Shown here: positions 54,780-64,000 of the stretch, one piece after another | How positions within the stretch are numbered: the stretch's first letter is position 1 | Layout of the letters: each line of letters begins with the position of its first letter | Assembly (NCBI GenBank): GCA_022828595.1 | Contig: JAKGHH010000003.1 | Span: 54,177,759 to 54,241,758 of the forward strand | Direction: 5' to 3' | DNA: 64,000 bases | From: Nelumbo lutea | Taxonomy: Eukaryota; Streptophyta; Magnoliopsida; Proteales; Nelumbonaceae | Position numbers and translations under genes: made by a program | The notes under the pieces: model-generated | What the model was told of the DNA's origin: nothing | What the model saw: the letters and a program-made list of their open reading frames with translations, nothing else | Databases searched by the model: none

Positions 54780-55300
54780 ATAGTTCAAATACTCTGTTAT
54801 TTATGCAAAAAAAATCTAATCAATAGTAGAAACACTCTGTTATGGCGCTATTTAAGCAAAAAAAAAAAAAAAAAAACTCAAACCTGCTATTTAGTAGAAA
54901 ACAATCTAATCAATAGTCTATTATGGTGTTATTTATGCAAAAAAAAAAGCCAATCCAAATACTCCTTTATATATGTAAAAATAAATCTAATCAATAGTAA
55001 ATACTGTATTATGGTGTTATTTATGCAAATAAAAAAAACTCAAGCCCTGTTATTTAGTAGAAAATGGTGGTTAAACTCAGTTGAATACATATGCTATCTA
55101 AAACAATTTCTAGATCAACATTTAATAGTCCAAAAATAGACTATTATTTATGCAAACATAAAAAAAGCACCCTTTTATTTAGTAAAAAAGGGCGACTAAA
55201 CTTAGTTGAATATTTATGTTATCTAAAACAATTTCAATAGAAAATTTCATTCATTCAACAGTCCAAAAAAATGAAAATAGACTATTATTTATGCAAAAAA
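54780..55300. repeat. Subterminal tandem repeats of the hAT element (interrupted; resume at 58366)
   Basis: Units of about 100-125 bp share TTATTTATGCAAA(A)n, AGCA/CTCAAGCC, CTGTTATTTAGTAGAAAA, AAACT(C/T)AGTTGAATA, CTATCTAAAACAATTTC and AGTCCAAAAATAGACTATT. The last unit is split by the LINE and its end reappears at 58370-58420 (AATAGTCTAAAAACAT, TAGACTATTATTTATGCAG). Repeated subterminal motifs are where hAT transposases bind. Confidence 0.75.
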
Positions 55301-55310
55301 AAATCATTCG

Positions 55311-58300
55311 TTTTTTAACCCCAAAGTTTACTCCTAGTGGATGGGTGGCCACCAAAAATTTATTCATATATAATAAAAAAACCTCGGAGGGAGGGCACGA
55401 GGCCTTACCCCTCAAAACTATACAAAGGAAACCCAGCTCATATAAACATCAAGTGTCCGGGAAACCTAAGATCAATGAATTTGCAAAAAAGGAAGACCTA
55501 GACCATCTATAGTCACCAAGTTCTAGATGTGGGAAGGAAGAAGTTTTATGCAGTCATAAACAATTTTCTGAGAAGTTAAGCAACCAAGTTTTGCAAGAGC
55601 ATCCGTCGGTTGATTAGCCTCTCTATAAATATGTACACAAAATAATTCTAGTTTACTCCTAAGCTCTTGTACTTAAGACAATCAAAACCAAAGCTTCCAA
55701 GGGGTTGTACAATTCCATTAAGAATATCAATCAAGATTTTGGAATCCAACTCAACCACAATCTTATGTAGACTTAAAGCAACGGCAAGGTTTAATCCATT
55801 CAGTAAAGTCATAGCCTCTGCAACTATATTATTTTCAATGCCATAAGTGTTGCAAAAGGCATAATAAACATACTAATTCCTTCTATTTCTAATGATACCC
55901 CTCCACTACATGGGCCCAGATTTCCTCTGGAAGCACCATCAATATTGAGTTTCAAAAAACCCTCCAGAACCAACATAAAGTGAACCACTTTAATAGTCTT
56001 TTCTCTAATCAAATGGATCCACAACTCCAAACCTTGTAAGGATAGCTGTTGGTTGTAGTTCACCTTATGGATTAGAGATAATGAAGAAGACACCTCATGA
56101 ATCCACTGCACTACCATCCAAATCACCAACTTTGAACATCTAAATTTATTCTCCATCTTGCACCTATTTCTTTCTTTCCAAATCTCCCAAACTGCAAAGC
56201 ATGCAACCAGCCCCACCACAAATAGCCCATTGATTTCTAGCTGATGCCGCTAAAAACCAACAAGAGATAAGCTCCTTAATACTTTCATTTCCCCTGAAAG
56301 GTAACCCTAACATTCTATTGAAGAATAGCCACATTTTTCGAGCTAAACAGCCATACACCAACACATGATTGATGTCTTTTTCTGAAGGGTCATGATAGCA
56401 CACACACATCTAGACCATGTCACAGAAGGATGAGCAGTCCTATAAAAAGACAAAGTCGATTTTACAGTAAATTCTCCCTTCGCCTCAGCAAACTAAACAA
56501 TTTTGTCATACCAGTTGGAGAGCCTCACACCAAATCCCTGGATGTTATTTAAGACATCCTCCTCTAAAAAACCACAAACTTGATCTATGTGCCAAGTCCC
56601 TTCTTCATATAGGACATCACAAACCCTTAGTTGCAAATTCATCCCTACGTGTTGAATGATTTTATTAATCAAGGGGCCATTCATAGTACACTTATCAAAC
56701 CAAAAATTGACTCCCCCCTACCCACCATCCGCCTCAAAAGATGGATTAGATCACCTCTTAGTTCCATGTTTACCTTCTAAGTATGAGAAGTGTAGCAAGG
56801 AGGGATAGCTGTATAAAAACGATCATGTTTCAACACCTTGGCTCTAAAAAAATCAGCCCATAAAGAGTTATGGAAAAGCACCCGCCACAGAGCCTTTAAC
56901 CGAAGAGTCTTATGAACATCATATAAATTCTTAATTTGGAGGCCCCTTCAGAGAAATGTCTCACAATTTTTTCCTAGGCAACCCAATGATGATAATTGGT
57001 TGAATCGGATTTGGTCCATAAGAAGCTTTTCATCAACTATTCCAGATGCCTAATAACACTTTTCGATGTTGCCATTACTGACATCAAATAGATAGGTATA
57101 TTATTTAAGACATGTTTGAGTAAAACAATCTTGCCTCCTGTTGAAATCGTTTTCTCTTTCCAACCATAAATTTTGATCACCACTTTTTGCATTACACCTT
57201 CAAAGGCTTATACTTTCACCCTACCCTTACTGATTGGAATACCAAGATAAATAAAAGGTAATTTCTTATGAAAATAACCTATGACTAAAAGGATAATCTA
57301 GATCCTACTATGAGATACTTTTGCTGAAATGAAGAAGCAACTCTTTGTCTTATTCACCACTTGACTTTAACACTTTCCATACCTCCGAATGACTTTCTCT
57401 GGCACTTACTTGGAGCCCCGAGTGAAGATAATGGTGTCATCGGCATAAAGATTATGAGTGATTACCAGACAGCCCCTATGAGTAGCATAAATACATGTAG
57501 GATAATCCTCACCCAATTTAGATGATTTTTTGCTTAAAACTTCCTCTACAATGATAAACAGATATGGAGACAGAGGGTCCCCATTCCGTAACCCTCTTGT
57601 GGACTAAAAGTATCCTACGACTCCTGCATTTCACAGAACTAAAAACTAGTAGTTTTTTACCATTTTTTTTACCAAATCAATCTAGTTTTCATTGAAGTCG
57701 AACATTCTCAAAACAGCAAAGAGAAATGACCAGTTCAACCGATCATAGGCTTTCACCATGTCTAGTTTTAGCACCACATTCCCGCCTACCAACTTTCTAT
57801 CAATATCATTAATTAGTTCCTGCACCAAGGCCACATTATCCCTGATATTTCGTCCCTATACAAAGGCACCTTGTTCTTGTGAAATCAGTCTAGGTAAGAT
57901 ATTTGCTACTCTTAGTAACTACCTTTGCAATAATTTTGTAGCAAAAATTACCCAAACTTATGGGGCAAAAATCTGCAAAACTTTAAGGAACTTTTCATTT
58001 TGGAATGAGAGTATTAAAAGAGGAAGTGTAACTCACCAGGAGCTAGCCACCATTAAAAAAATGTTGTACAACTCTTACCACATCAGTGCCAACGATGTCC
58101 CAACAAGAAACAAAGAAATGACTTGTAAAACCGTCTACTCCCGGAGCACTATCTCTATCCATGGGATGGACCAGCTCATGGATTTCAACTTCTGAAGAAA
58201 TGACCACTAAAACATCATTGTCTTCCTGATTAACCAAACACGGGATAACCTCCAGCAAATCATCATCACAATCCGCCCCTTCCTTTAACAGAACATTGCA

Positions 58301-58358
58301 AAAGTAGTTCATCACATTCAATTTCATTTCCTCTAGATTAGTAACCCAGTTTCTTGTT
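55311..58358 (-). mobile_element. 5'-truncated L1-type LINE (RT to 3' end)
   Basis: On the minus strand it starts inside ORF2 just before the RT domain and ends in a short poly(A) (TTTTTT at 55311-55316 on plus). The flanks AAATCATTCG (55301-55310) and AAGTCATTCA (58359-58368) form an imperfect target duplication. In order it has RT, zf-RVT and RNase H-like domains. ORF1 and the endonuclease are absent, the usual result of incomplete reverse transcription at insertion. It lies within the subterminal repeats of the hAT element. Confidence 0.8.
55500..58358 (-). pseudogene. LINE ORF2 remnant: reverse transcriptase, zf-RVT, RNase H-like
   Basis: 58369-58043 reads EEMKLNVMNYFCNVLL and DRDSAPGVDGFTSHFF, the RT entry. 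FCPISLGNFCYKIIAKV is near 57970-57920 and KLDMVKAYDRLNWSFL (motif A aspartate) near 57770-57720. STRGLRNGDPLSPYLFIIVEEVL is near 57600-57530. The catalytic YADD is at 57436-57447, followed by DTIIF. 56684-56493 and 56409-56164 hold the zf-RVT part (KDINHVLVYGCLARKMW). 56219-55824 contains the RNase H-like start FLKLNIDGASRGNLGP. Catalytic aspartates survive, but frames change often, so it is inactive. Confidence 0.85.
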
Positions 58359-58419
58359 AAGTCATTCATTCAATATTAATCAATAGTCTAAAAACATAAA
58401 AAATAGACTATTATTTATG

Positions 58420-59061
58420 CAGAACTAAAAACTACCTTAACTTGGATGGCGAACAACAGAGTAGTGGCCAATGGGATCACTAGATGTTGTTCATTGGAGG
58501 GTGAAACTAAATGGGATGGCAGCAGATTGGACACTTGAGGCTGGTCGATGGGAAAACTATGAAAACATGTTTGAATCGGCGGTTGCCTTTGCCTAGACTT
58601 TGAAGTTGACTCTAAACCATGAACAAATCTTGGTGTTGGTGATATTAGAGAGAAAGAGAAGGGAGAAAATGGAGAGGAGATGTTGCGCATTGTAAGTTGT
58701 GATGCATGAAGCTGCCGCCAAACCGATGAGGGAGGACTAACGTCGGAGGAGTGCAAGACTATAAGAAAGTTAGGGTTTTATTGAGTTCAATTCATGTTTC
58801 CTTTTGGAACAAAAGGGAACAATGAAAAATCAAAGGGAAGGGGAAAATGGGAGCTTGGCGATCTATTTTGATTTTTAAAATATAAAAAAATAATATTATA
58901 TATATATATATATATATATAATTAATGTGTGTATATATATAGGTCGGTTTGGTTAACCATCAACTTTTTTAAAGGTTAACAAAAAATGATGGATTAATCA
59001 GATTTTTCTGTTCAGTTTCATTGGCTTGGTTATGTTTTTAGGTTCTTAATGTTCACCCCTA
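58420..59061. other. 5' terminal region of the hAT element
   Basis: Minus frame 58415-58756 (113 codons, serine- and proline-rich) may be part of an untranslated leader exon or chance. A TATATA run lies at 58897-58921. The far end carries the TIR. Confidence 0.4.
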
Positions 59062-61080
59062 TTTCATCATCAAGCCAAGATTTTGTTTCAATAAATCTTA
59101 TTGACTATGACATATCAAACCATAGATCTCCACTATCCTTATCTCATTTGACCAATCAGACATCACCATTATGTTTAGAGACCCAAAAACCTAGAACATC
59201 ACATTTCACAACCAGATTCACCCATTTGACTGTTAAATTAAAAAAAAAAATGCTCCAACCACTTGATTAAATCACCCATTTATCTATCTCAACCTAAGAC
59301 TTCAAGAGAGTGAAGGTTGATGATAGCCCTTCACTTAAACCCTTGGCACACTAGACCAATTAAGATAAATCAAATGGACATAAAAGAACTAAAATCACAA
59401 TGAAACCTAAAAATTGACATAAGGACCATTATGGTCACTTCAAATTTATGTTTTCTGCTACTAAGATGTCAGATTGGAATTTGACATGAACATATGTGAA
59501 AGTAACCACATTGGGCATGAAAAACTCCAAAAAAACATGAAAATCTTGATTTAACTATTTAGACCCTTTAAAAAGCCTACCAAGATCAAGTTTTTTAGGT
59601 TTCCTTACATGTTTAAGCTTTTCTAAAGCCCTCGACACATGGAGGACGAGTTTCAAACCTGCCCCTACCTTCCCTCTCTTTAAATAGGGTGGACTTTGAG
59701 CTCTAATGGGGGATTTCCAAGAGGAGATAGGAAAAAAGAGAACCCCATTCGAATCCTCAACTAATCTCAATAAAAACCTAAGAAATTTTGAGCTCTTTCT
59801 TTCCTTGTATTCACATTCTAACCTTCAAGAAATACCAAAACCCCCCTCAAGTATTCACTTTTCTGCATCAAGGAGTAGTTATATGTCGTTCTCTTGTTCT
59901 AAAATTTCAAAAAATATCATTCTCAAGCCCTATAATTGCTAATATCAAGTTCGGTCAAGATTAAATAAAAAATGTAAGCTTCTTAACTTGCATTGTTAGC
60001 TTTTCATTCTTGTTAGTTAATTCTTAATTTGTGAAAGCTTTTTTTTTAAGCTTCTTGCGATTTTGGAATTAGAGGGAGAGGAGTGAGGGTTTTAGGGGTG
60101 CCTAACATTTTTCCTCTCCAAATCATATAGAATTTAGAATATCCTAGTTGAGTGCCTTTTAGATGGAGAATGGAGTTACTATTTTTCAAAACAAAATCAA
60201 CTTTCCATAATTTATAGAGGACCCATTTCCTCTTAAATTAAATGGGTGACGACTCTTTGTCTTTGAGCTAGCCATGAGCTTCTTGAAGCTCACACACATG
60301 AAGCAAGAATTCTAGAGTATTCCTTAAATTAAACGATTCTTTGAGACATATCCTGTAGATTTCTCCCCTTTGGCACATGTCTTTCAAGATCATAAGGCAA
60401 TTAGAACATGATCTCAAGTTTTCTTAGAGAGCAACACGTGTAGGTACAACACCCAAGTACAACCAATCATGATTTCCTTGAGACACCGATCACAGTTCTA
60501 ACACTCTAATCTTAACTTGCTTATACTCCTCCGCTTGCTAGATTTACCTTGTAAGCTATGCAAAGCCTCACAAAGTCCATAAAGTGAGCACAACTCCACA
60601 AGACAAGTTATTCCACTTGAGTAAAGCATACTTGTTATACAGGGTCAAGGTTTCATGAGGCAGTTTTCAAGAGGTAGATCATTATAGCTTATCAAGTGAA
60701 GTAACTTCCACAAGGAAAGATTTAATGGCATGACGATGTGATTTTTATGAGATTTATTTATTACAATCTCACGAAGTGACACAAGATTTAATTGATGCGG
60801 CCTTACGATTCTAGGATGTTTTATCTTCACGACGCCAACTCATATCCATTTCATTTGCATTCATTTATTGTGTCATAAAGTCTTTGTTTTGTCATCTGCT
60901 TTGAGTCTTACCACATATTAGAGAAGATTTACTTTTTTACCCCCAAATATATACATATTGTTTTGCATTATGTTATCAAAATTTAAATTTGTTATTATTT
61001 AAATAAATAAATATAATTTTTAGTATAATCGAGTCTAGACCTGATAGACCCAACTATTAAATAGAAGAGTTCTATGTCTA
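59062..61080. other. No gene recognised
   Basis: AT-rich, with short frames on both strands (59049-59270, 59555-59770, 59706-59942, 60645-60830) that resemble nothing. 59640-59830 has LTR-leader-like wording (CTCTCTTTAAATAGGG, a TATA-like word) without partners. Confidence 0.35.
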
Positions 61081-61089
61081 TGGTTTTTC

Positions 61090-61500
61090 CCCATTAATAA
61101 TTGATTTGGGAATGATTCTACTTGAACCTGACCTGACTCAACCTGTTGATAGCCCTAGTACTTATTGCCACCATGCCTATTTATAGTCAAGGTGGTCATT
61201 GAATGTCAAATTGATGAACTTTGTAACATGTTTCCACGTCGACCTCCATTTACTATCCGCATTGTTCGAGTTGGCACCACATGGTTGAATGTTAAGCATT
61301 AAATGAGGTGAAACACTTAACTAAGCTCATAATTGATGGGAATGAATTCACCTTCCATTGCACGAGAGAAAATTCCTATTGTGCCCCCAAAGTTTATGAA
61401 ATGACAAGGGTACCCCAAGGCGTGCCACATGTCATAATTTCACTGGCCTAATGTATTTGGTCATATCACATGCCCCCACTTTTTAGGTTGAGGTTTCAAT
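61090..61500 (-). repeat. Possible LTR fragment
   Basis: On the minus strand a GACTATAAATAGG TATA-type word (61171-61183) lies downstream of GC-richer sequence with CACATGTC, CATGTGGC and GGTACCC words. The pattern resembles a retrotransposon LTR, but no domain or second copy is present. Confidence 0.25.
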
Positions 61501-62840
61501 TATTAGGTCATCCAATATTAAGTCAATTTGACTAAAGAGAGTATGGCATCAATACATGAAGTACCATTAACCCTTTCTACTTGGGAGACCTTTTCAAGTT
61601 GTACTTGCATAACGTGTTGGTGGTCAATTCGACTAAGGTTCATGTTAGTCTTGTGTTGACGTGCAACTTATATGGTTTTGGATAATGCTCTTATGGTATT
61701 AGGGGCTAGCTAAGTCAATGTGATGCCATAGTGGGTTAGGACCTCTACTACATGGAGATGAAGGGGAAACCTTAGCTTGACCCAAAGGTGGTGCTTGTAT
61801 ATGCCCAATGCTCCCTCTTGGCCTCTCCTTAAGCTCAGGGATCCTAATTATATATAAGTTTAAGATGAAGTATTGCTAATATAGCCTTTCTAATCATCAA
61901 ACCAGGGTGCACCCTTTACTTCGATTACTTTAATCTCATTGGTCTCTTTAAGCTCCTTATCCTTGGTTGCTCTAGCGAGTAGCAACGTTGGTGCATTGCT
62001 ACATCCTCATCACCTCGACCTGAGACCAGACTCTTAGACTTGTCACGGTTAACATTAGGTCTCCTAGTATATGGGACTCTAACATTCTCCTTAGGTGAAT
62101 AATGCCTAAAAGTCATATTCTTAGATTCCAACTTTGAAGACAAGGGGGGAGTGCCAACAGATTCCCGAGTTGGTTGGTCATACTCCTCACGGTTTAAAGA
62201 ATCATAAGACAATAAAACTCAAGAAAATAACTACTTACTAATGCAAAAAGAAGACTACAAGGTCGAAAAGAAATATGAAGGGAAGACGAACCAAGGTAAG
62301 TAGCCTAAACAATTAACTTAAGCATAACAAGCTGAACAATTAACTTAAAAGTGTGAATGATAGTGTGGAACTTTTGTTTAATTAAAATATCACAATTTTT
62401 GAATTTGATCCCTCTTTAATTGTAAGGACAAAAGTATAATTTGAATAATCACTTTTTTCCTCATTCAAATCCCTCTCATTAAGTATCATATTTAAGGTAT
62501 TAATTTCCATTTAACATTTATTTAATCCTTTTATTGACTATAATACCCTTAATTTTGGATTTGGTCCCTTTCTAATTATGAGGGCACAAATATAATTTGA
62601 ATTACCATATTCTCTCTCATTAAGTCTTATATTTAGAGTATTAATTCCCATTCTTTCATTAAATATTACATTAATTGGTCATATAAAAGAAAAAATTAGT
62701 GTAACAAAGAATAATTGATATTATTGATGATAGAAATAAAATACAAATTTAAGAACAACAAAAATGAGTTTGTTTTCCTATTTGGTGGCAAGCTAACAAT
62801 TCAACCTTTTGGGTCAAAAGTGCCCATTGTTGATGCCATA
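61501..62840. other. No recognised gene; one minus open frame
   Basis: The minus frame 61925-62212 (95 codons) is rich in R, K, S and P. It could be a remnant of a retroelement Gag or a chance frame; no motif is visible. The sequence TTTGATCCCT(C)TTTAATTGTAAGGACAAAAGTATAATTTGAAT near 62400 recurs with changes near 62565, an imperfect duplication of about 165-bp period. Confidence 0.3.
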
Positions 62841-62845
62841 AAAAC

Positions 62846-62880
62846 AACAACAACAACAACAACAATAATAATAATAATAT
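62846..62880. repeat. (CAA)n(TAA)n microsatellite
   Basis: Seven or so CAA units pass directly into TAA units, a typical decayed trinucleotide repeat. Confidence 0.9.
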
Positions 62881-63429
62881 AAAACACACAAAATTATAAA
62901 AATACAAAAGAATTATAAAAAACATTTAGGCACATTTCTAATATCGTATGTTCATCATATGAGACAAAAATGTTTGACAACTAAGAATAATTTTTATGAA
63001 CATTGAAATATAAAAAATTGTAAAAAGCTTTAGAAACACATTATTTACTATTATCATCGTCATCAATTTCCATGTGTAAAGCATGGCAGTTTGAATTGTA
63101 TAATGAACACCACTAACCTAATCCATGTTTGTCTATGGAGTTTGGATTAGCTAAATGCCTTAGCTATATAGCAAGTTATGGAATCAATGACAATGCCAAA
63201 CACCAATGTTGAAATACATGAGATTCACAATAAGGAGAAAGGATTGGCTGAATGCGATGGTGAATTATCACTGGTTCCACAACCCATTGAACAACCATCA
63301 TGCTTAGCTAATATGAATTTCACAATAAAGGATTAAATTTTTGTGGGTCCTATTTATATGTATTTTATCACCTGCGAGACTATTATGGATTCCACAACCT
63401 CTTGAACAACTATTGCGTTCAGCTAATCT

Positions 63430-63790
63430 AATCTAGATCTGCTCCTTAGGCCAATTTCACAACACGTCTTGGCCTAGGCCTGAGCTAGCCTGCACCTTGG
63501 GCCTATTTTGCAAGCCCAAGCCTGTCCCTACATGGGTCTAGGTCGAGCTTACAAGCTTTCTAGGCCAATGATATTCAGTAATAAAGAATTAATTATTAAA
63601 ATTTATTTAATTTAAAATAAAATTAAATAAATGAAATTTAATATATGCAAAAAAATGACACAAGGCCAAGGTAAATTGGGCTTTACTAAGCTTTGGACCT
63701 ATGCAAAAAAAAGAAAAGCATAAGCCTAATTTAATTATTTGAGTTGGTTTGGCTTGGCTTACACGTCCTTTTAGGCATCCCCATTATTGA
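63430..63790. mobile_element. Non-autonomous element rich in GGCCTAGGCC/GGCTTG words
   Basis: GGCCTAGGCCTGAGC, GGGCCTATTTTGCAAGCCC and GGTTTGGCTTGGCTTAC cluster here, as in the element at 11.03-12.07 kb and the one at 14.56 kb. The end phrase TTTAGGCATCCCCATTA is probably the terminus. Boundaries are approximate. Confidence 0.35.
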
Positions 63791-63792
63791 GC

Positions 63793-63859
63793 AATGTGGG
63801 ACTTGGAATAACACTAAATGATGAGTGCTACCATTTAATATTTTTCCAAGTCCCACATT
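63793..63859. repeat. Perfect 16-bp inverted repeat with 35-bp loop
   Basis: AATGTGGGACTTGGAA (63793-63808) and TTCCAAGTCCCACATT (63844-63859) are exact reverse complements. The GTCCCACATT word is common near promoters of plant Gypsy LTRs. Confidence 0.85.
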
Positions 63860-64000
63860 TCTTAGGGAATGAGAATGAAGGCCCTCCCTAAGAGAACAAT
63901 GTATATACTTGAGTTGGCAAGTATTCACACATGTATTGACATGTCTTAACTGATTAATATTGATTTATATGTTAAAACTTAAAATTTTTATGTATTATAT

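Larger units (their letters stand above)
49818..59061 (-). mobile_element. Large decayed hAT transposon with nested LINE and MITE
   Basis: The plus-strand left end TAGGGGTGCTCATAG (49818) and the right end, reverse-complemented, TAGGGGTGAACATTAAG (59061) share the 8-base hAT terminus. The flanks TTTCCATC and TTTCATCA are compatible with an 8-bp duplication after a 1-base loss. Inside, in minus orientation, lie a subterminal repeat array, a transposase pseudogene with BED finger (52150-54278) and a long 3' region. Subtracting the nested LINE (3.05 kb) and MITE (0.27 kb) leaves about 5.9 kb, reasonable for an autonomous plant hAT element. The transposase location is certain; the outer limits are inferred. 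Confidence 0.55.

Overview
This is plant nuclear DNA. It is AT-rich and gene-poor, with GT-AG introns, single-exon proline-rich cell-wall protein genes and layered transposons: Ty1/Copia and Ty3/Gypsy LTR elements, L1-type LINEs, hAT, Mutator-like and probable Helitron elements, and MITEs. The protein signatures fit a flowering plant, probably a eudicot or early-diverging lineage. I could not fix the species from sequence alone.

Layout. 1-1.33 kb holds a decayed LINE endonuclease fragment that runs off the left edge. 3.05-5.55 kb is a nest of terminal-inverted-repeat elements; the inner one is Pack-MULE-like and carries a captured carboxylesterase fragment. 6.3-11.03 kb is a Copia element with tandemly repeated U3 sequence, broken coding regions and no 3' end. 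11-20.1 kb is mostly short non-autonomous DNA-transposon relics plus a LINE scrap. The best defined is a 902-bp Mutator-type MITE with a perfect 9-bp target duplication and a second MITE inside it. 20.7-23.7 kb carries two minus-strand genes for secreted proline-rich wall proteins, each with a TATA box.

25.6-38.98 kb is the most informative locus: a minus-strand six-exon gene for an ASCH-domain protein (ASC-1/TRIP4-like). Exon 1 is at 38.9 kb and exons 2-6 are at 25.6-27.5 kb. The 11.4-kb first intron contains a complete Gypsy chromovirus (28037-34921, 5-bp target duplication), which itself contains a truncated Copia element, plus a LINE fragment. The Gypsy Gag-protease frame reads straight into Copia reverse transcriptase-RNase H as one 860-codon open frame. 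The ASCH gene carries an in-frame TGA, a 9-bp duplication and a 13-bp frameshifting deletion, so in this copy it looks like a recent pseudogene.

39-49.8 kb holds LTR-like fragments, one solo LTR, a 2.3-kb stretch of degenerate TGAAAATTA-type repeats, a probable Helitron end and two copies of an unnamed 0.3-kb repeat. 49.8-59.06 kb is best read as one large decayed hAT transposon. Its transposase gene is interrupted by a hAT-type MITE, and its subterminal repeat array is interrupted by a 5'-truncated LINE. 59.1-64 kb has no recognisable gene.

Only the two proline-rich protein genes look intact. I found no CRISPR array, rRNA, functional tRNA gene or new defence-like system; the novelty here is in transposon chimerism and gene decay.
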